Of a stretch of DNA of 64,000 nt, positions 19,778 through 31,454 are shown piece by piece. The DNA is from Turbatrix aceti (taxonomy: Eukaryota > Nematoda > Chromadorea > Rhabditida > Panagrolaimidae). Positions within the stretch are counted from its first letter, which is position 1. Each line of letters starts with the position of its first letter. The notes beneath the pieces are model-generated. The model did not search any database. It was not told the origin of the DNA and worked only from the letters and a program-made list of their open reading frames with translations. The stretch is taken from contig OZ017770.1 in assembly GCA_963969345.1 (NCBI GenBank), positions 7,387,246 to 7,451,245 of the forward strand, read 5' to 3'. The translations under genes and the position numbers were made by a program.

Positions 19778-21298
19778 GAATGCCTTATTCTAATCTGTTC
19801 TCTGCGGGGCTTAGGATGCTTCTTTCTAAGGTGTGAGCAGAGCGCGAACAACGGAAGTCAACACAACACAATGTGTGAAAAGGCCTCACGTGGTGCAGCT
19901 ATGAATATAATCACTTGCAAAGAAGCCGATGAAGCTGATAAAATTAAACCGAAGTTTGTTTGCATGCTCGCCTGCCTGCCCACTGTAAAAGTGAGCATTT
20001 GTATTTAAATTAGGAATTCATTTGATGCTAAGGGTTGAGCAATTCTTTATAGCACATCCCGTGGCGTGTCAACTTTCAGTTAGCAACGAGAGGATAATTC
20101 ATGCAAACAATTAGCAGAATAGCACTGTAAATGACGTTACACATCGAAATTATATAGCACAAAAGAAAAAGTTGTTAACGACCAAAAGTCATGTGCCTTC
20201 CGTTTTAAATATAGCAAAGATACAATTTTTCATTAGGTGCTAACGAGTAAAGCAAAAACGAACGAACGCAACGCAGTGCACATTCAACAATGCCAACCTG
20301 GCACGGTGGCCCACGCTGTTTTCTTTTTCTTTACCAGCGCAGGAAGGAAGACAAGCTGTTACCGAAGCTGGACAAAAAGCGGAGTGCAATGTCCGTCCCG
20401 CCTTCAAGTTCGAGCGCTGTGGGAGGCCGCATAAGTTAAAATCAACTGCCATGGATAACATGATTTTTTTTAATCTTTGCCGGCACAAATATTTTTGGTT
20501 TCCATGCTCACCGTCTTATATTGGCCTTAAAAGTAAAAGTAAAAAACACGTTTATATTATGCACTTTGGCTGCTCGTGTGCTAGTCACATCCACTAGCGC
20601 GTCGCTGAGTTGCTCCGTCGGTGGCGGCCGGCGCAGGATTGCGACAACAACAACGAGCACGCGTCTCGAAAAGATGTATTGATGCTTTGTATTTTATAAG
20701 CACTGTTTTTACACTGTTGCATGTAAACTTCATGATTTACTCACAACTTTTCATCACGTTTCTTTGTTTTTGCGCTTAAAAAAGTTTCTATTACCCGTTT
20801 TACTATTTCCTGGGTGGCATTCACGCCCGTCTTGCACAATGTCACGTAGTGTACTTCAACAAAGACGCAATCACAGTGTTGCATGCACAGACACTATTCA
20901 TTGGCAATATGCGAGGTGCTTAACACTAACCGTCTTGTTGCCATGGAATGCCACTGCATAAATGTAGTAGGCCTTTAATCCTGTCATTGACGTGTGAAGC
21001 TTTTGGTTTTTATAGAGGAAAAATTAAACTCAGTAAATCTCTCGTTAATCCGCCTTTGCCGAGCATTCATTTTGATATTTTGTCATAAAGATTCTGTCTT
21101 ATCTATACTGTTCTCGTTTTCTGTTTTTCAAAGTGACTTGATCTGTCAAAAAACGAGCCTGTACGCGCGATAGTGTTTTGAGATTAAGTTGTTCCCATTT
21201 TAGTTGCTATGGGTGCGCATGATATCAGAGTGAAGCCATTTCATGGATTATAACTAACGCCATACTTTAACTTACAAATTATTGGTCAGCGGCAAAAA
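19778..21298. other. intergenic, upstream of insulin receptor gene
   Basis: About 1.5 kb of AT-rich sequence with only short open frames on either strand. I see no exon, RNA gene or repeat. It probably contains the promoter and perhaps distant 5' UTR exons of the insulin receptor gene. Confidence 0.5.
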
Positions 21299-24200
21299 AT
21301 GCGGTTGCTGATAGTCATCTTGCTCAGCTGGCTAAGGGTTTGTGTTTTTTACAATTTTTATATTTTTCTAAAATTTTTGCATTTTCAGCTGAACGTTTCA
21401 CTGACTGCCGAAAAACGTTGTGGCAACGTGGATATACGCAATACACCAAGTGAGTTTCGATCAACGTCGGTGAACTGATTTAAAAGAAATGTTTTAGATG
21501 GCTTGTTTCACAACAAAACTGAAAGCACGTTCAGGGAGTACCTTGCGTGCACTGTTATCGAAGGCGATCTGACCATCGCAATGGTCGGAAACGCCGAACC
21601 TAACCCTGATGTCAATTTTCCGGTATTTTCGCATTTGCGTGAAATTACAGGATCTGTACTGCTCTACGAAGTAAAATGGCTTACATCTCTGGGTCACGTC
21701 TTGCCAGCCCTCCGCGTCATTGGAGGGCATTCTTTGATCATGAACTACGCTCTCGTTGTTTACCGGAACGAAGCGCTGCGAAATCTCGGTCTCAGCCATC
21801 TGACCACCATCCGCAACGGTGGGGTCAGAATAATGGAAAATCCCAAGCTGTGCTACGTCAAAAACATCAACTGGGATTCCATTCTTGTTGGCAAGATTCG
21901 AGACGTCATCATCGAAGAAGGCGGCGCCCATCAACTCGGATTATGCAAAGACGTTTGCAACGTAAATAACAAAGGCGCCTGCCAGAAGCATCCCAGTGAA
22001 TCTATTGCCTGCTGGAATGCTACAACCTGCCAACTAAGTAGGATTACGGTTTTTATGATGTATACCTTTTTATTTTTTTTTTGTTTTTCAGAGTGCGATC
22101 ACTCCAAAAACCTTAACAATACTATTGGACCGGGTTGTGATTTGTTCGGTAAGCGTTGCCACGAACAGTGTGTCGGCGGCTGCGAAGTGGCAAACGATCC
22201 CAGGTCCTGCTACGCTTGTCTGCATGTAAATTACAACGGCACATGCATGTCAGAATGCCCGGCTGGTGTCTTTGAGTACCACGACAGAAGATGTGTCACC
22301 GAGCAAGAATGTCGAAAGTTTCCCGTCATCACAGTGCAGGATAAAAAAGTGTACTTCAAGCCCTTTCAGGGCAAATGCCACTACGATTGTCCTCAGGGAT
22401 ACCAAGAAGGCGGTATGTTTAGCGAACGCTACTTTTTAAAATTGTTACGTTTACAATTGATTATTTTAGCCGATCCAGAAAAGCGTGAATGTGTCAAGTG
22501 TATCGGTCACTGTCCTAAAAAGTGTCAGGGCGGAACTGTGGAGTCCATCGGTGATGCGTTGAGGTACAGCAAGTGCAACATCATTGAAAACGAACTTGAA
22601 GTCAACATTCGTGTTGGCGCTGCCACAACTAGCCCGGAGAAGTTTACCGAAGCTTTTGGTGAAATTGAAGAAATTATGGATTATCTATCTATCAAATTTT
22701 CTTCTTCCATTCAATCGTTATACATGTTTAAGAACCTGCGCAAGATTCACGGCAACAAAGTTGCATTTGACAGATACGCACTTCAGATAACAGAAAACGA
22801 AAGTCTGCGCAAGTTGTTCAACGTTGACAAGCAGACTATCGACATCCTAAATGGCAGCGTCAGCATAAACAGCAACAGAATGCTGTGCTACAATGAAATA
22901 ACAAATTTTTTGAATCACACTGGATTAACCGACGACGCATTAAAAGATTTTGACGTATCACAGGTGTCCAACGGCGATCGTGCGGTTTGCAACGTCGTGC
23001 CTCTGAAAATTGAGAATACGACCTCAACAGACAGTTCTTTTTTGGTTCATTTTGCTCCATTTAATACAACTGATATGGATTACCGAAAGTTTACCGGATA
23101 CGAAATTTATTACAAAAAAGTAGATCATATAGACCATAACATGACGATTCATGACAACCGGTCTGTTTGCATGGATTCTTGGAGCATGAATATCATAGCT
23201 GTTGAAAACCAAGGCGCAGATGTTGGCAAGCTCGAGGCAGACAGTCTTTATGCTTTCTACGTTCAAACACGCCTCATTAGCCATCCAGGAGCTCGAACTG
23301 CCGTATCTAATATTACATACGTTCGTACATTATTTGGAGTGCCCGATCCGCCGATTATAAAACAAGTCCAGGCAGGACCGAACGAGATCGCCGTCGAATT
23401 TTACGCCCCTCTGAAGCCACAAGGAAGAATAGCGCACTATACGATTGAATGGCTTGCCCTGGACGACTTCAATGACGTCGAAATCGAAGATCCATGCATC
23501 GAAGCTGGTTAGTTTTACATTTTTTGATTGCTTTCATATTTATTTTTTTTAGCCAGCAAGTTATTCCATTCGGATACAGTTGCCGTCGAAGAAGACGAAG
23601 GCACTTGTCCGGCGGACAAAGGATGCTGCAAGTGTTCTGATGAATCCGAAGAAGATGACGCGGATCTCTACATGGCGATTCGACAAGAGCATACAAAAAA
23701 CGCCGAAGAAAAGGCGAATTTTGAAAACTCTGTTCAAAATTCGGTATTTAAACAAAGGTGAGTTTTTTTGCGGTGTGAGTTAAAAATTTGAGTGGGACCT
23801 TGTCGCCCTGGCTTCTCCTCCCCTTCCCGCTCCTTCTAACACCGTAATCTTGTTCCTCATAGATGCTCGGTGAATAATAACCAACAGCACTGTGGCGATT
23901 TTGTTGAATACTACGACGACGCTGAGGAGGAAGCTCTCGCGGCAGCTATACGAACGAAAAGGCATATAAACAATAACCGCACGCCGCCTCATCGCCGGCG
24001 CACCAAGGATTATTTTGTACCTGCTGAGTTAGCAAAGTAATGTCTCGTAGTAGCTAGTCATACTAACAGTTATATCACGTTCTTTTCTTTCTATTCACAC
24101 ACTCACGTTTTTTTCTCTCTCTTTCTCTCTTCACTTCATTTCTTTTTTATTTGTGCTGTCAGTGGTCAGTGTTCTGGATTAACGGTTATTTTTAGTCCGC

Positions 24201-26625
24201 AACCTCTCACGAAACGGCAACAACGCAGCCTGAAGTCCAACATCGAGCAGGATAAAGCATTAGAAGATGAAAGTGTTGCAAAAGTACCTGTACCCCGGAA
24301 AAACAAATTTCTGGCAGACAACAATCCCTTCAGAAATGCGGCACATCTGTCTAGCAACGTCTCCGAAAATGGCACGTATAACGTTACCCTAACCAAGGTG
24401 GTTATTTCCAATCTCAGTCACTACACGACGTATGACATTGCTATCTCCGCGTGCCAGGATAGGAACGCAAATCCTCACTACTGTTCGAACCCAGTACATA
24501 AGTCCATTGTCACCGAACCTATCCGTAAGCTTGCAGTTAACTTATTTTTGGTTATTTCTAATTTATATTATTTCAGTTGAAAAAGATTTTGTCAATGCAT
24601 CTTCCGTCAAGGTGGAAAAATTGTTCGATAAGAAGGGTCTAAACAAGGAAAATGAAAGAAGGATTATTTGGGATATCCCAACGAATACCAACGGCGCAGT
24701 CCTCGGCTTTCGTATCAAGGTCTACAAAGATGGCAACCACGTGAGTATCTAGAAGGCCCTTTAACTCATGTAGACATCGTTAAGAAGATTTTAGACTCCC
24801 ATCGCGCAGTGCATCAAGCAGAAGGAATTTATCGAAAAGAAGGGCGTATTATTTTCTGGCCTCAGCAACGGAGTGTATTCTGCTGAAATCCGTACGGTAT
24901 CGCTCTACGGTGTCAGTGATGCTCTCGTGCTAAACGAGTTGTTTGAAATCTACGTTCCTGGTTGGTTTACTTGGTACAGAATTCTGGGCATCGTGCTGGG
25001 CGTCATATTGTTCATTGCTATTTGTGCGTTTATTATCTGGCGCTACTTTCAACGTCACTACGGCAAGAAAATGGAGGAATACCTACAAGTTATCTGCGTC
25101 AATCCCGAATACGTTTTGCCCTACAAAATCGACGAATGGGAACTCAAGCGAGAAGATATCATTTTGCATGAGGAAATTGGGCGCGGTACTTTTGGCAAGG
25201 TTCTTCGTGGCACTGGCAACAATGTCAAGTCCAACTGCGGTATCGTATTTGGAAACTGTGCGGTGAAAACTGTACCCGAATGCGCTAGCAACTCTGAACG
25301 GTTGCATTTCCTCATCGAAGCTAGCGTCATGAAGCAGTTCAACACGGCTTACATCGTCAAGTTGTACGGCGTGGTTTCTGAAGGCCTGCCGGTGCTCGTT
25401 GTCATGGAAATGATGGATCAAGGCAACCTGAGAGACTATCTACGCGCACGACGACCTAATACGAATGATAACCCGGACGACAACCCTTTACCTGACATGA
25501 AAAGTTACTTCAACTGGGCTTCGCAGATTGCTGACGGCATGGCATACCTTGAATCGCTCAAATTCTGTCATCGTGATTTGGCCGCTCGTAACTGCATGGT
25601 TTCTGCCGATCATGTCGTCAAAATTGGTGATTTCGGCATGGCTCGCGACATTTACTATCACGAGTATTACAAACCAGCTGGTAAGCGTCTGATGCCGGTT
25701 CGATGGATGGCACCTGAATCCCTCAAAGACGGAATGTTTACCATAAAGTCTGACGTCTGGTCGTACGGCATTGTTCTGTACGAAATGGTGACCCTCGGCC
25801 AACAGCCTTATGCTGGGCTGGGTAACGATCAAGTTTTTCACTACATTGGAGTCAAACGGAATATTTTGGTCCGCCCGGTTAACTGTCTCGACTTCTGGTA
25901 CGATCTCATGCGTGTATGCTGGAAATACGATCCTCGCGATCGGCCATCGTTTTACCAGATTTGTATGTATCTGTACGAAAAGCTGGACAGTATTTTCCAT
26001 GATGTAAGTTATTTGAAAAAAGATTCATGAATATACAACAAATGTGGTTTTAGACTGTTGTTTTTGATACATCATTTGTGATCTCCCAACGACAAGACCG
26101 CGAAGACGACGTGAAGTACAACTTTGATTACAACGAAGACGAGGAGGAAGCAAAGAAACACAACATCCTGCGAGAACTTGCAAACATCAACCAGAAGGAC
26201 GAAGAACAATATGAGTACTATAAACTCGGTTTTGGCGCTGCAGCAAATCCAAATTCGGAAGTCAAGCCTAACGATGATCTCGGAAGGGACGACGAAGGTG
26301 CCAAATTTACTTTGCAGGCTTTGGATGATTTGCAGCCTGTTGAAAAGTCACCTCCCCCACCACTAACAAAAAAACAAATAAAAACACGCGACAAAGAACG
26401 TGAAAAGTTTCACGCTCGTCAGAGAGAAATTGAACGGGAACGAGAAGCTAAAGGCAAAAACGAAAAAATCCCAGAAGAAATTGAACTCAAAACTACCGAC
26501 GTAAGTTTTGTTATGAAACAAAAAAAGCCTGATTGACGTTTTTTTAGAGTGAAACAATTAGCAGTCGGGCTGACAGCGAAAAGCACTCCGGATCACGTCG
26601 CATTCCTCAGGAACCTCACAAATAA
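21299..26625 (+). CDS. daf-2: insulin/IGF receptor tyrosine kinase (DAF-2 type)
   Basis: Twelve exons, 21299-21337, 21389-21449, 21498-22037, 22092-22412, 22470-23507, 23553-23757, 23863-24036, 24196-24524, 24577-24740, 24795-26003, 26054-26500 and 26548-26625, all in phase, give 1534 residues. Order: signal peptide (1-18), L1, furin-like Cys-rich (about 214-335), L2, fibronectin III repeats, an insert with GCCKC (about 693) and an alpha-CT-like FENSVQNSVF, a furin-type KRQQR site (about 800), a membrane span (about 1018-1041), juxtamembrane NPEY, then kinase (about 1075-1360). The kinase has GRGTFGKV, VKTV, HRDLAARN, DFGMARD and activation-loop YYHEYY. The tail is highly charged. DAF-2 type receptors control dauer entry, growth and lifespan through PI3K-AKT. 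Confidence 0.97.
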
Positions 26626-26818
26626 AATTTCGGTCATTTTTTTGGGAGGGGGCTTTAATTAGTTGTTATTCATACCCTTTCAACTTTTCTTTCTTTCGGG
26701 AAGCATTCATTCAAACTACTGGTTCCAACTAGTAACTTTCTTTTTGTTACCATATCACTGTGTCATCATTTTTAACTTTTGTTGGGCAATCCTTTTCAAA
26801 TACACAGAAACTTAACAC
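26626..26818. other. 3' flank of the insulin receptor gene
   Basis: AT-rich sequence after the receptor stop codon; AATAAA overlaps the stop (26622-26627). Nothing else seen. The accessory block begins immediately after it. Confidence 0.4.
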
Positions 26819-26940
26819 AAGGTTATTTATCGATCGATGAACATTCAAAATAATTATTCAGACTTGGATTTTGTCGCCCGCCGGAGAACAAATCTGATGA
26901 CAAAACGAAGAACCGTAAATACAAGTGCGATTGCAAATTT
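26819..26940 (-). pseudogene. stray 3' fragment of a UDP-glucuronosyltransferase gene
   Basis: About 120 bases match the 3' UTR and last 25 or so codons (ATALVFTV-like segment through RRATKSKSE) of the UGT genes further right, most closely the copy at 34461, including the same TTATTTATCGATCG flank. The match stops abruptly at 26938-26940, inside the C-terminal membrane span, where a TTTTTTTAG acceptor-like sequence sits. It cannot make a UGT by itself. The same DNA appears to serve, in another frame, as the last exon of the putative gene 26858-27835. Confidence 0.8.
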
Positions 26941-27835
26941 CTAAAAAAATGATTGTTTTAATTTTTGGCCTAAAATTGGCAAAAAAAATTTGTACCTGAC
27001 ACTTGCATGAAACCAAAAACTGCTGCCAGTGATGCGGACGGGGTTACTGCTTGAGCGGCAGCGGCCGGTCTGAAAAAAATAAATAAATAAAAACGGTTAA
27101 AATTTGGTCCACTGACAAAAAAACTAAAAAAAAACAATATACACATTTTTTACAACTTGAAAACATTAACTTACGCGAAACCGAAACATGTGGTGCCATG
27201 AATGAGTTCGGACGGCATTTTTTTCCTGTTTGGCGCAATGAACAACATCGGCATCGATGAAAGCAGCCTGAAGGTCTGAAAAAAATAAAAGGTCCAATTT
27301 CGGTCAGCAAAATAAAAAACAAAAAAAAAACAAAAATATCATTTTTGAAAAATCAATCGATAAAAAAATTTTTAACTTACCCGAATCTGAAGCCTCCGCA
27401 GCCTGGAGTGTGACCCCCTTGGACGTTTCATCGGAAGAAACCTCTTTCGAAACGGATGCTTTTTTTTTGGTTCAGCAGAATGCTGAGCCGCGACTTGCCC
27501 AACGGATTCGTCGCTGACGACAGCGCCGGCAGCTTGCTGGTCTGAAAAAAAAGATCAATCGAACTTCGGTGGACTGAATAGAAAAACAAGAAATCCAAAA
27601 AAAGCCTTTTAAATTTTTTTTTAAATTTTTTTTGTCAACAAAAATTGGACGTAGGAAATAGCAACTGGAGAGGCCACAACGAAAAACACACAAAAAATAA
27701 AAATTGTTGTCACAAACACAATTTACGAAGTTTGGGGCAAAAAACGGATAAAAAGTCGTCAAAAACCCTACCTGAAGTTCTGGGCGCTGCAGAAGGAGTA
27801 TTGCTCAGCTCTTTGACCTCCAGCTCGCGGTCCAT
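26858..27835 (-). CDS. putative five-exon chimeric gene of unknown function
   Basis: Exons 27835-27772, 27541-27381, 27275-27175, 27069-26996 and 26940-26858 have GT-AG borders and compatible phases (1, 0, 2, 1), giving about 160 residues. The start region reads MDRELEVKELSNTPSAAPRTS. Then come an acidic/Gln part, a basic KHPFRKRFLPMKRPRGSHSR block, a hydrophobic stretch (about 79-88), an Ala-rich segment (PAAAAQAVTPSASLAA) and a Cys-containing tail. The tail is read out of frame from a UGT fragment. A similar basic block occurs in the open frames at 32673 and 34057. A second, damaged copy lies in the opposite arm (exon 1 near 32234; exon 3 is cut short). No family recognised. It may be a young gene or a set of decaying element exons. 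Confidence 0.4.
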
Positions 27836-28565
27836 CGTCATCGTCATTTAATCCAACTAAAAAGGCCACCAAAAAAGACGTTTTTTTTCCGGGACCCGCC
27901 ATTGTACCCTAAAAAGTGAAGTGTTTTTTAAACCAGACACGCGGAAAGACATATTTTAAAATATATGTGCATAATAAGCGAACAAAGAAGCCATCAACAT
28001 AACAGATCAGCAAAAAAATCACAAAAAAAAAGAAAAGAAGGGCCTACAAAAACAAAAAAATATGAGAAACCAAAAAAGCCACCGAAAAAGACGTTGCAGT
28101 GGCTTTTTTGGTTGGACTGAACCGTTCAGTCTGAACGTCGACCTGAAAATGCATTGCGCACGCAAGTGCACAGGGAATGTCATCGCCCAACACTTTCCTC
28201 TCTCAGAGAAACTACAGGGCACAGAATCGGTGCAGAGGCTATTCCTAGAGGTATGTCTGCTTGGAGGAACAGTCGACGACGAGTCGGTTTGGTTTGTTCC
28301 GGATTCTGCGAGACCGACGTACGGGAGCTTGCGGGTTACGACCGGTGGAAAAACTTGCTGGTCTGGTCCGACGAAAGACAGCAGTTGTTGTTGTCAAACC
28401 AAAACATAAAAAATAAAGTCCTGGAAGGAAAAGAAGAAGCAGCACGGTCGCGCGTTCAGTCAAAAAGTCAAAAAAATAATAGGAGAAAGCAAAGTTGTTG
28501 TTTCGATCACTCGCGAGATCTCTGACATCATTCGATCAACACACAACAAAAATGGGCATGAAAAG
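26941..28565 (-). repeat. left arm of a long inverted repeat
   Basis: This stretch is repeated, inverted, at about 31370-33712. Matching landmarks include the exon starting MDRELEVK/MDRGLEVK, the intron around 27100 with TTTTTACAACTTGAAAA (matched near 33515-33535), the segment with GCATTGCGCACGCAAGTGC, and the inner end near 28550 with CGATCAACACAC. Relative to the other arm it lacks about 680 bases near 27650 and has about 60 extra bases near 28310-28370. A minus-strand open frame (28463-28245) contains RRSRRIRNKPNRLV, a basic motif like the tails of some retroelement integrases, though that alone proves nothing. Confidence 0.8.
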
Positions 28566-28813
28566 GTCTCCGGTCACGTCCTGTCAGCAACGGATTCGGC
28601 TTACGGTCTGTACATGTGTTACACTTCGCTTCTCGCTAACAACAAAAAAGGTAAGATTTTGCATAAATGTCGTAAATAATTTTTTTTTCAACGAGGAATT
28701 TATTTTGGATGTACTTACTTTTGTTTTTCAAGCCACACAGAATCGTATTCAAAATCATTATTTTATTTATTATGTATTTTGTATCATTTTTTGACCAACA
28801 AAAAAAATTTCGT
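28566..28813. other. UGT 3' flank, AT-rich
   Basis: Sequence from about 28735 (TTCAAAATCATTATTTTA) is nearly the same as the 3' flank of the UGT gene at 36711, so this copy and that one share their downstream flank. Confidence 0.5.
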
Positions 28814-30607
28814 CTATTCAGACTTGGATTTTGTCGCCCGCCGGCGAACAAATCTGATGACAAAACGAAGAACTGTAAATACAAGTGCGATTGCTGCAAC
28901 AACGGCAAGCAGTAGTGCTGCTAGGACGTCGTAGTTGTGCAACTGGATGAAATTAAGATTTTGTCCTTCGAGTTGGAAAACACCGGTGTCACCAAACTGA
29001 GCTGCAAATTCTGTGTATTTGATGATTTTCTCATCAGGAGTCATGGGCTTGGCTTTAACCATGGCGGACAGCAGCTTGGCGCTCTTTCTGTACGACGGAT
29101 TCGTGATGATTTCCCGAAGCGCGTTCACAATACTGGCTGTCGAAAGATTATTCTTGTCCAATATCTGAGCCATTCCGCGGTGTTTTAGCAATTTGCAGTT
29201 TGCGTCTTGATCTGCAAATACGGGGAGACAGACTACAGGCACTCCTTTGGTGGAGGATTCGATGGCAGAGTTCATGCCGCCGTGGGTTATGAAGGTAAGG
29301 AGCTTCGGATGTTCTGAAAAATTTTAAATAGGCTTTGACCTTTGGGGCAACTATTTACAAACCTAAAATATCGTTTTGTGGTAACCATTTGCTTGTAATG
29401 ACGTTGGAGTGCCCGTCCGCGATACCGTCGTCCAACTCGTACTTCCACAAGAACGTAATATCGGGAAACTGAGAAAATGCTTCCAAAAACATTTGCTTGT
29501 ATTCAGGTGGCATCATCGATGCTTTGACAACAGTGCCGAATGAAAACAACACTACACCTTGCTTGGCTTTATCAAAGATTTCAACGTAGTTCTAAAATTA
29601 TAACATTTTACTCGAATTTTGTTCGGAATGCCTACATACCTTTTCCAATGGTTTTGCTTGAGTTTTGCCAAAACCTCCGATGTAGATTACGTTTGACGGA
29701 ACGGCTTGAGGGATTGCAATAACTTCGTCCGTGTTAACAAATATAAATGCCGCTTTTCCGAAAGCCTTCTGAAATTATGAAATTTTAATACAATTTAGTG
29801 CATACAGTTTATAAAATCGTAAATTTTGTCTGAAAACGTGCGCAAAACGAAACAAATCTGAATACTGAAATCAGGAACTGGAGGTGCAATAACGTCAGTG
29901 ATGTTAGCAAAAAAATAGTCATGAAAGAATATGTGCTCCACGCGAAGTCCCAAAAAATTTTCTACTCGCTGCAGGAAGTTCATGCCGCCAAGCACACCGC
30001 CTTGGACTCCTCAAAAAAGTATACCTACATATAATTCAATATTCAGAATAAAAAAAATACCCGGAATAAAGGAAACAGCAGACGGCACTCCCAAATATAG
30101 CAAATGTGTTGTATCGAGCGAACCACTCGTGGCACTGATCCATTTGTTAATACCGACGGCTTGGATAAGTCCGTAACCACACAATTCAAATGGTTCCGAA
30201 ATTCCGAGATTAAAGTTTTCGCTGCGAAAGGCTTCGATTGTTTCGTTGTCTTCCATCAGTTGCTTGCAAAACGAGGTTTTGTAAACATTCATTTGGGTAA
30301 GCATATCCTTTGTAAGACCAGCACCCTTCCATAATTTATCCTGCGTTCCATCGATGTCCAGGACAGGTAACGTAGGATCGTAAGGACGAGTAATCACTCG
30401 CACTGTTTTGTTTTTTGAACCCGTAAATTTTACATCCAGATTCAAAATGGGTTGATACATCACCTGCAAAACAGTTGTTCAATTTTCTAATTTTGTGCAA
30501 TGCCAACTTACGATTTCATGACCGGCTGCTGCGAGAGTATCTGCCAGCTTTCCGCAGAACGCCGTGTGACTGCCTCCAAACCAAGGACTGTAAACCAAAA
30601 TTTTATA
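28814..30607 (-). pseudogene. UDP-glucuronosyltransferase copy A, probably broken
   Basis: Same six-exon plan as the intact copies: about 30607-30512, 30463-30061, 30009-29858, 29768-29640, 29591-29363 and 29313-28814. The long exons are open and carry the UDP-sugar signature (FITHGGMNSAIESSTKGVPV and FADQ) plus the C-terminal membrane span. Two defects stand out. The signal-peptide half of exon 1 is replaced, so no in-frame ATG precedes KILVYS-type sequence. The donor of exon 3, CAG|GTCTGT or CAG|GTTTGT in the intact copies, reads CAG|ATTTGT here. A GTTTTG 12 bases further would keep phase and add four codons, so splicing might be rescued. UGTs conjugate glucuronate or glucose to small molecules in the ER lumen. 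Confidence 0.8.
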
Positions 30608-30635
30608 TAACCCCTAACAATAATACCGACGACAT

Positions 30636-30890
30636 TGGGCGCGGGTGGCCCAGTGGCGCGTCTCTACAAGGAAATCAAGGTCGAGGTTCGATCCCGCTTG
30701 GGCGCAGCGGTTTTCTACAACTCAATCGTTATCACGGGATTCGGCGAATTCATGGGGTTGCTCCCTCATGTGGCACATGCTTCTGTACTCAACCGATCAG
30801 AAGAAAATGTCACAGGAGAGAACAATCGCGGTCCGCCGGTCTTCGAACGTCCGCCCGTCTGAAGATGCCAACAGCACGCGTTAGTCCCGC
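30636..30890 (+). mobile_element. tRNA-derived SINE-like element
   Basis: Begins with an A-box-like GGTGGCCCAGTGGCGCG and, about 40 bases on, a B box GGTTCGATCCC, the internal RNA polymerase III promoter of tRNAs. The T-arm and acceptor stem do not pair properly, so it is not a working tRNA. A tail of about 150 bases follows and is found again, without the tRNA-like head, at about 32430-32560. It lies just upstream of the truncated end of UGT copy A. Confidence 0.6.
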
Positions 30891-30945
30891 TTTAGTCTCT
30901 TTTTTCTTAAGCGGAGTTTTTTCCCCAGCAATGTGGGCTCATGCC

Positions 30946-31344
30946 CAGTGTTGTCGGTTCTGAAAATTTTTCGGGTACCCGAACCGGAACTGGAACCGAA
31001 ATCCTGATTTTTCGGGTACCCGGAACCGGAACCGGAACCGAAAATATATTTTTCGGGTACTCGGAACCGGAACTTTTCAAACCGCGTGCAAAACAAAATT
31101 TGAAGGATTTTCGTGTCAAAAGTGTTCAAAAAGAAAAAAATTGCTTTGAATATGAACTTATAACCGATTTCGAAGCGCTTTTTTTCACTCTGAAAGCTTG
31201 TTTTTGCCGTAATTTGAACTCATTTTTAAAATCCGGGTACCCGGAACCGGCATTTCGGGTACCCGGAACCGGAAATGATTTTTTCGGGTACCCGGAACCG
31301 GAACCGGAACCGAAAATTAATTGTCCGGGTACCCGACAACACTG
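30946..31344. mobile_element. hAT-like non-autonomous element (MITE)
   Basis: A 399-base element with terminal inverted repeats CAGTGTTGTCGG and CCGACAACACTG. It is flanked by 8-base near-identical copies, CTCATGCC (30938-30945) and CTTATGCC (31345-31352), the target duplication size of the hAT superfamily. Inside, a CGGGTACCCGGAACCGG motif occurs at least six times in both halves. No transposase frame. Confidence 0.7.
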
Positions 31345-31454
31345 CTTATGCCGCCACTCCTGATGAGTTCATGTCGCATTTTTGTAGTGTGTTGATCGAT
31401 TGATGTCAGACATCTCGCGAGTGATCGAAACAACAACCTTGCTTTCTCCTATTA

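Noticed and set aside
30636..30710. tRNA gene candidate (A and B boxes)
   Set aside because: The T-stem has mismatches, no sound acceptor or anticodon stem can be drawn, and its 3' extension is repeated elsewhere; a SINE-like element explains it better.
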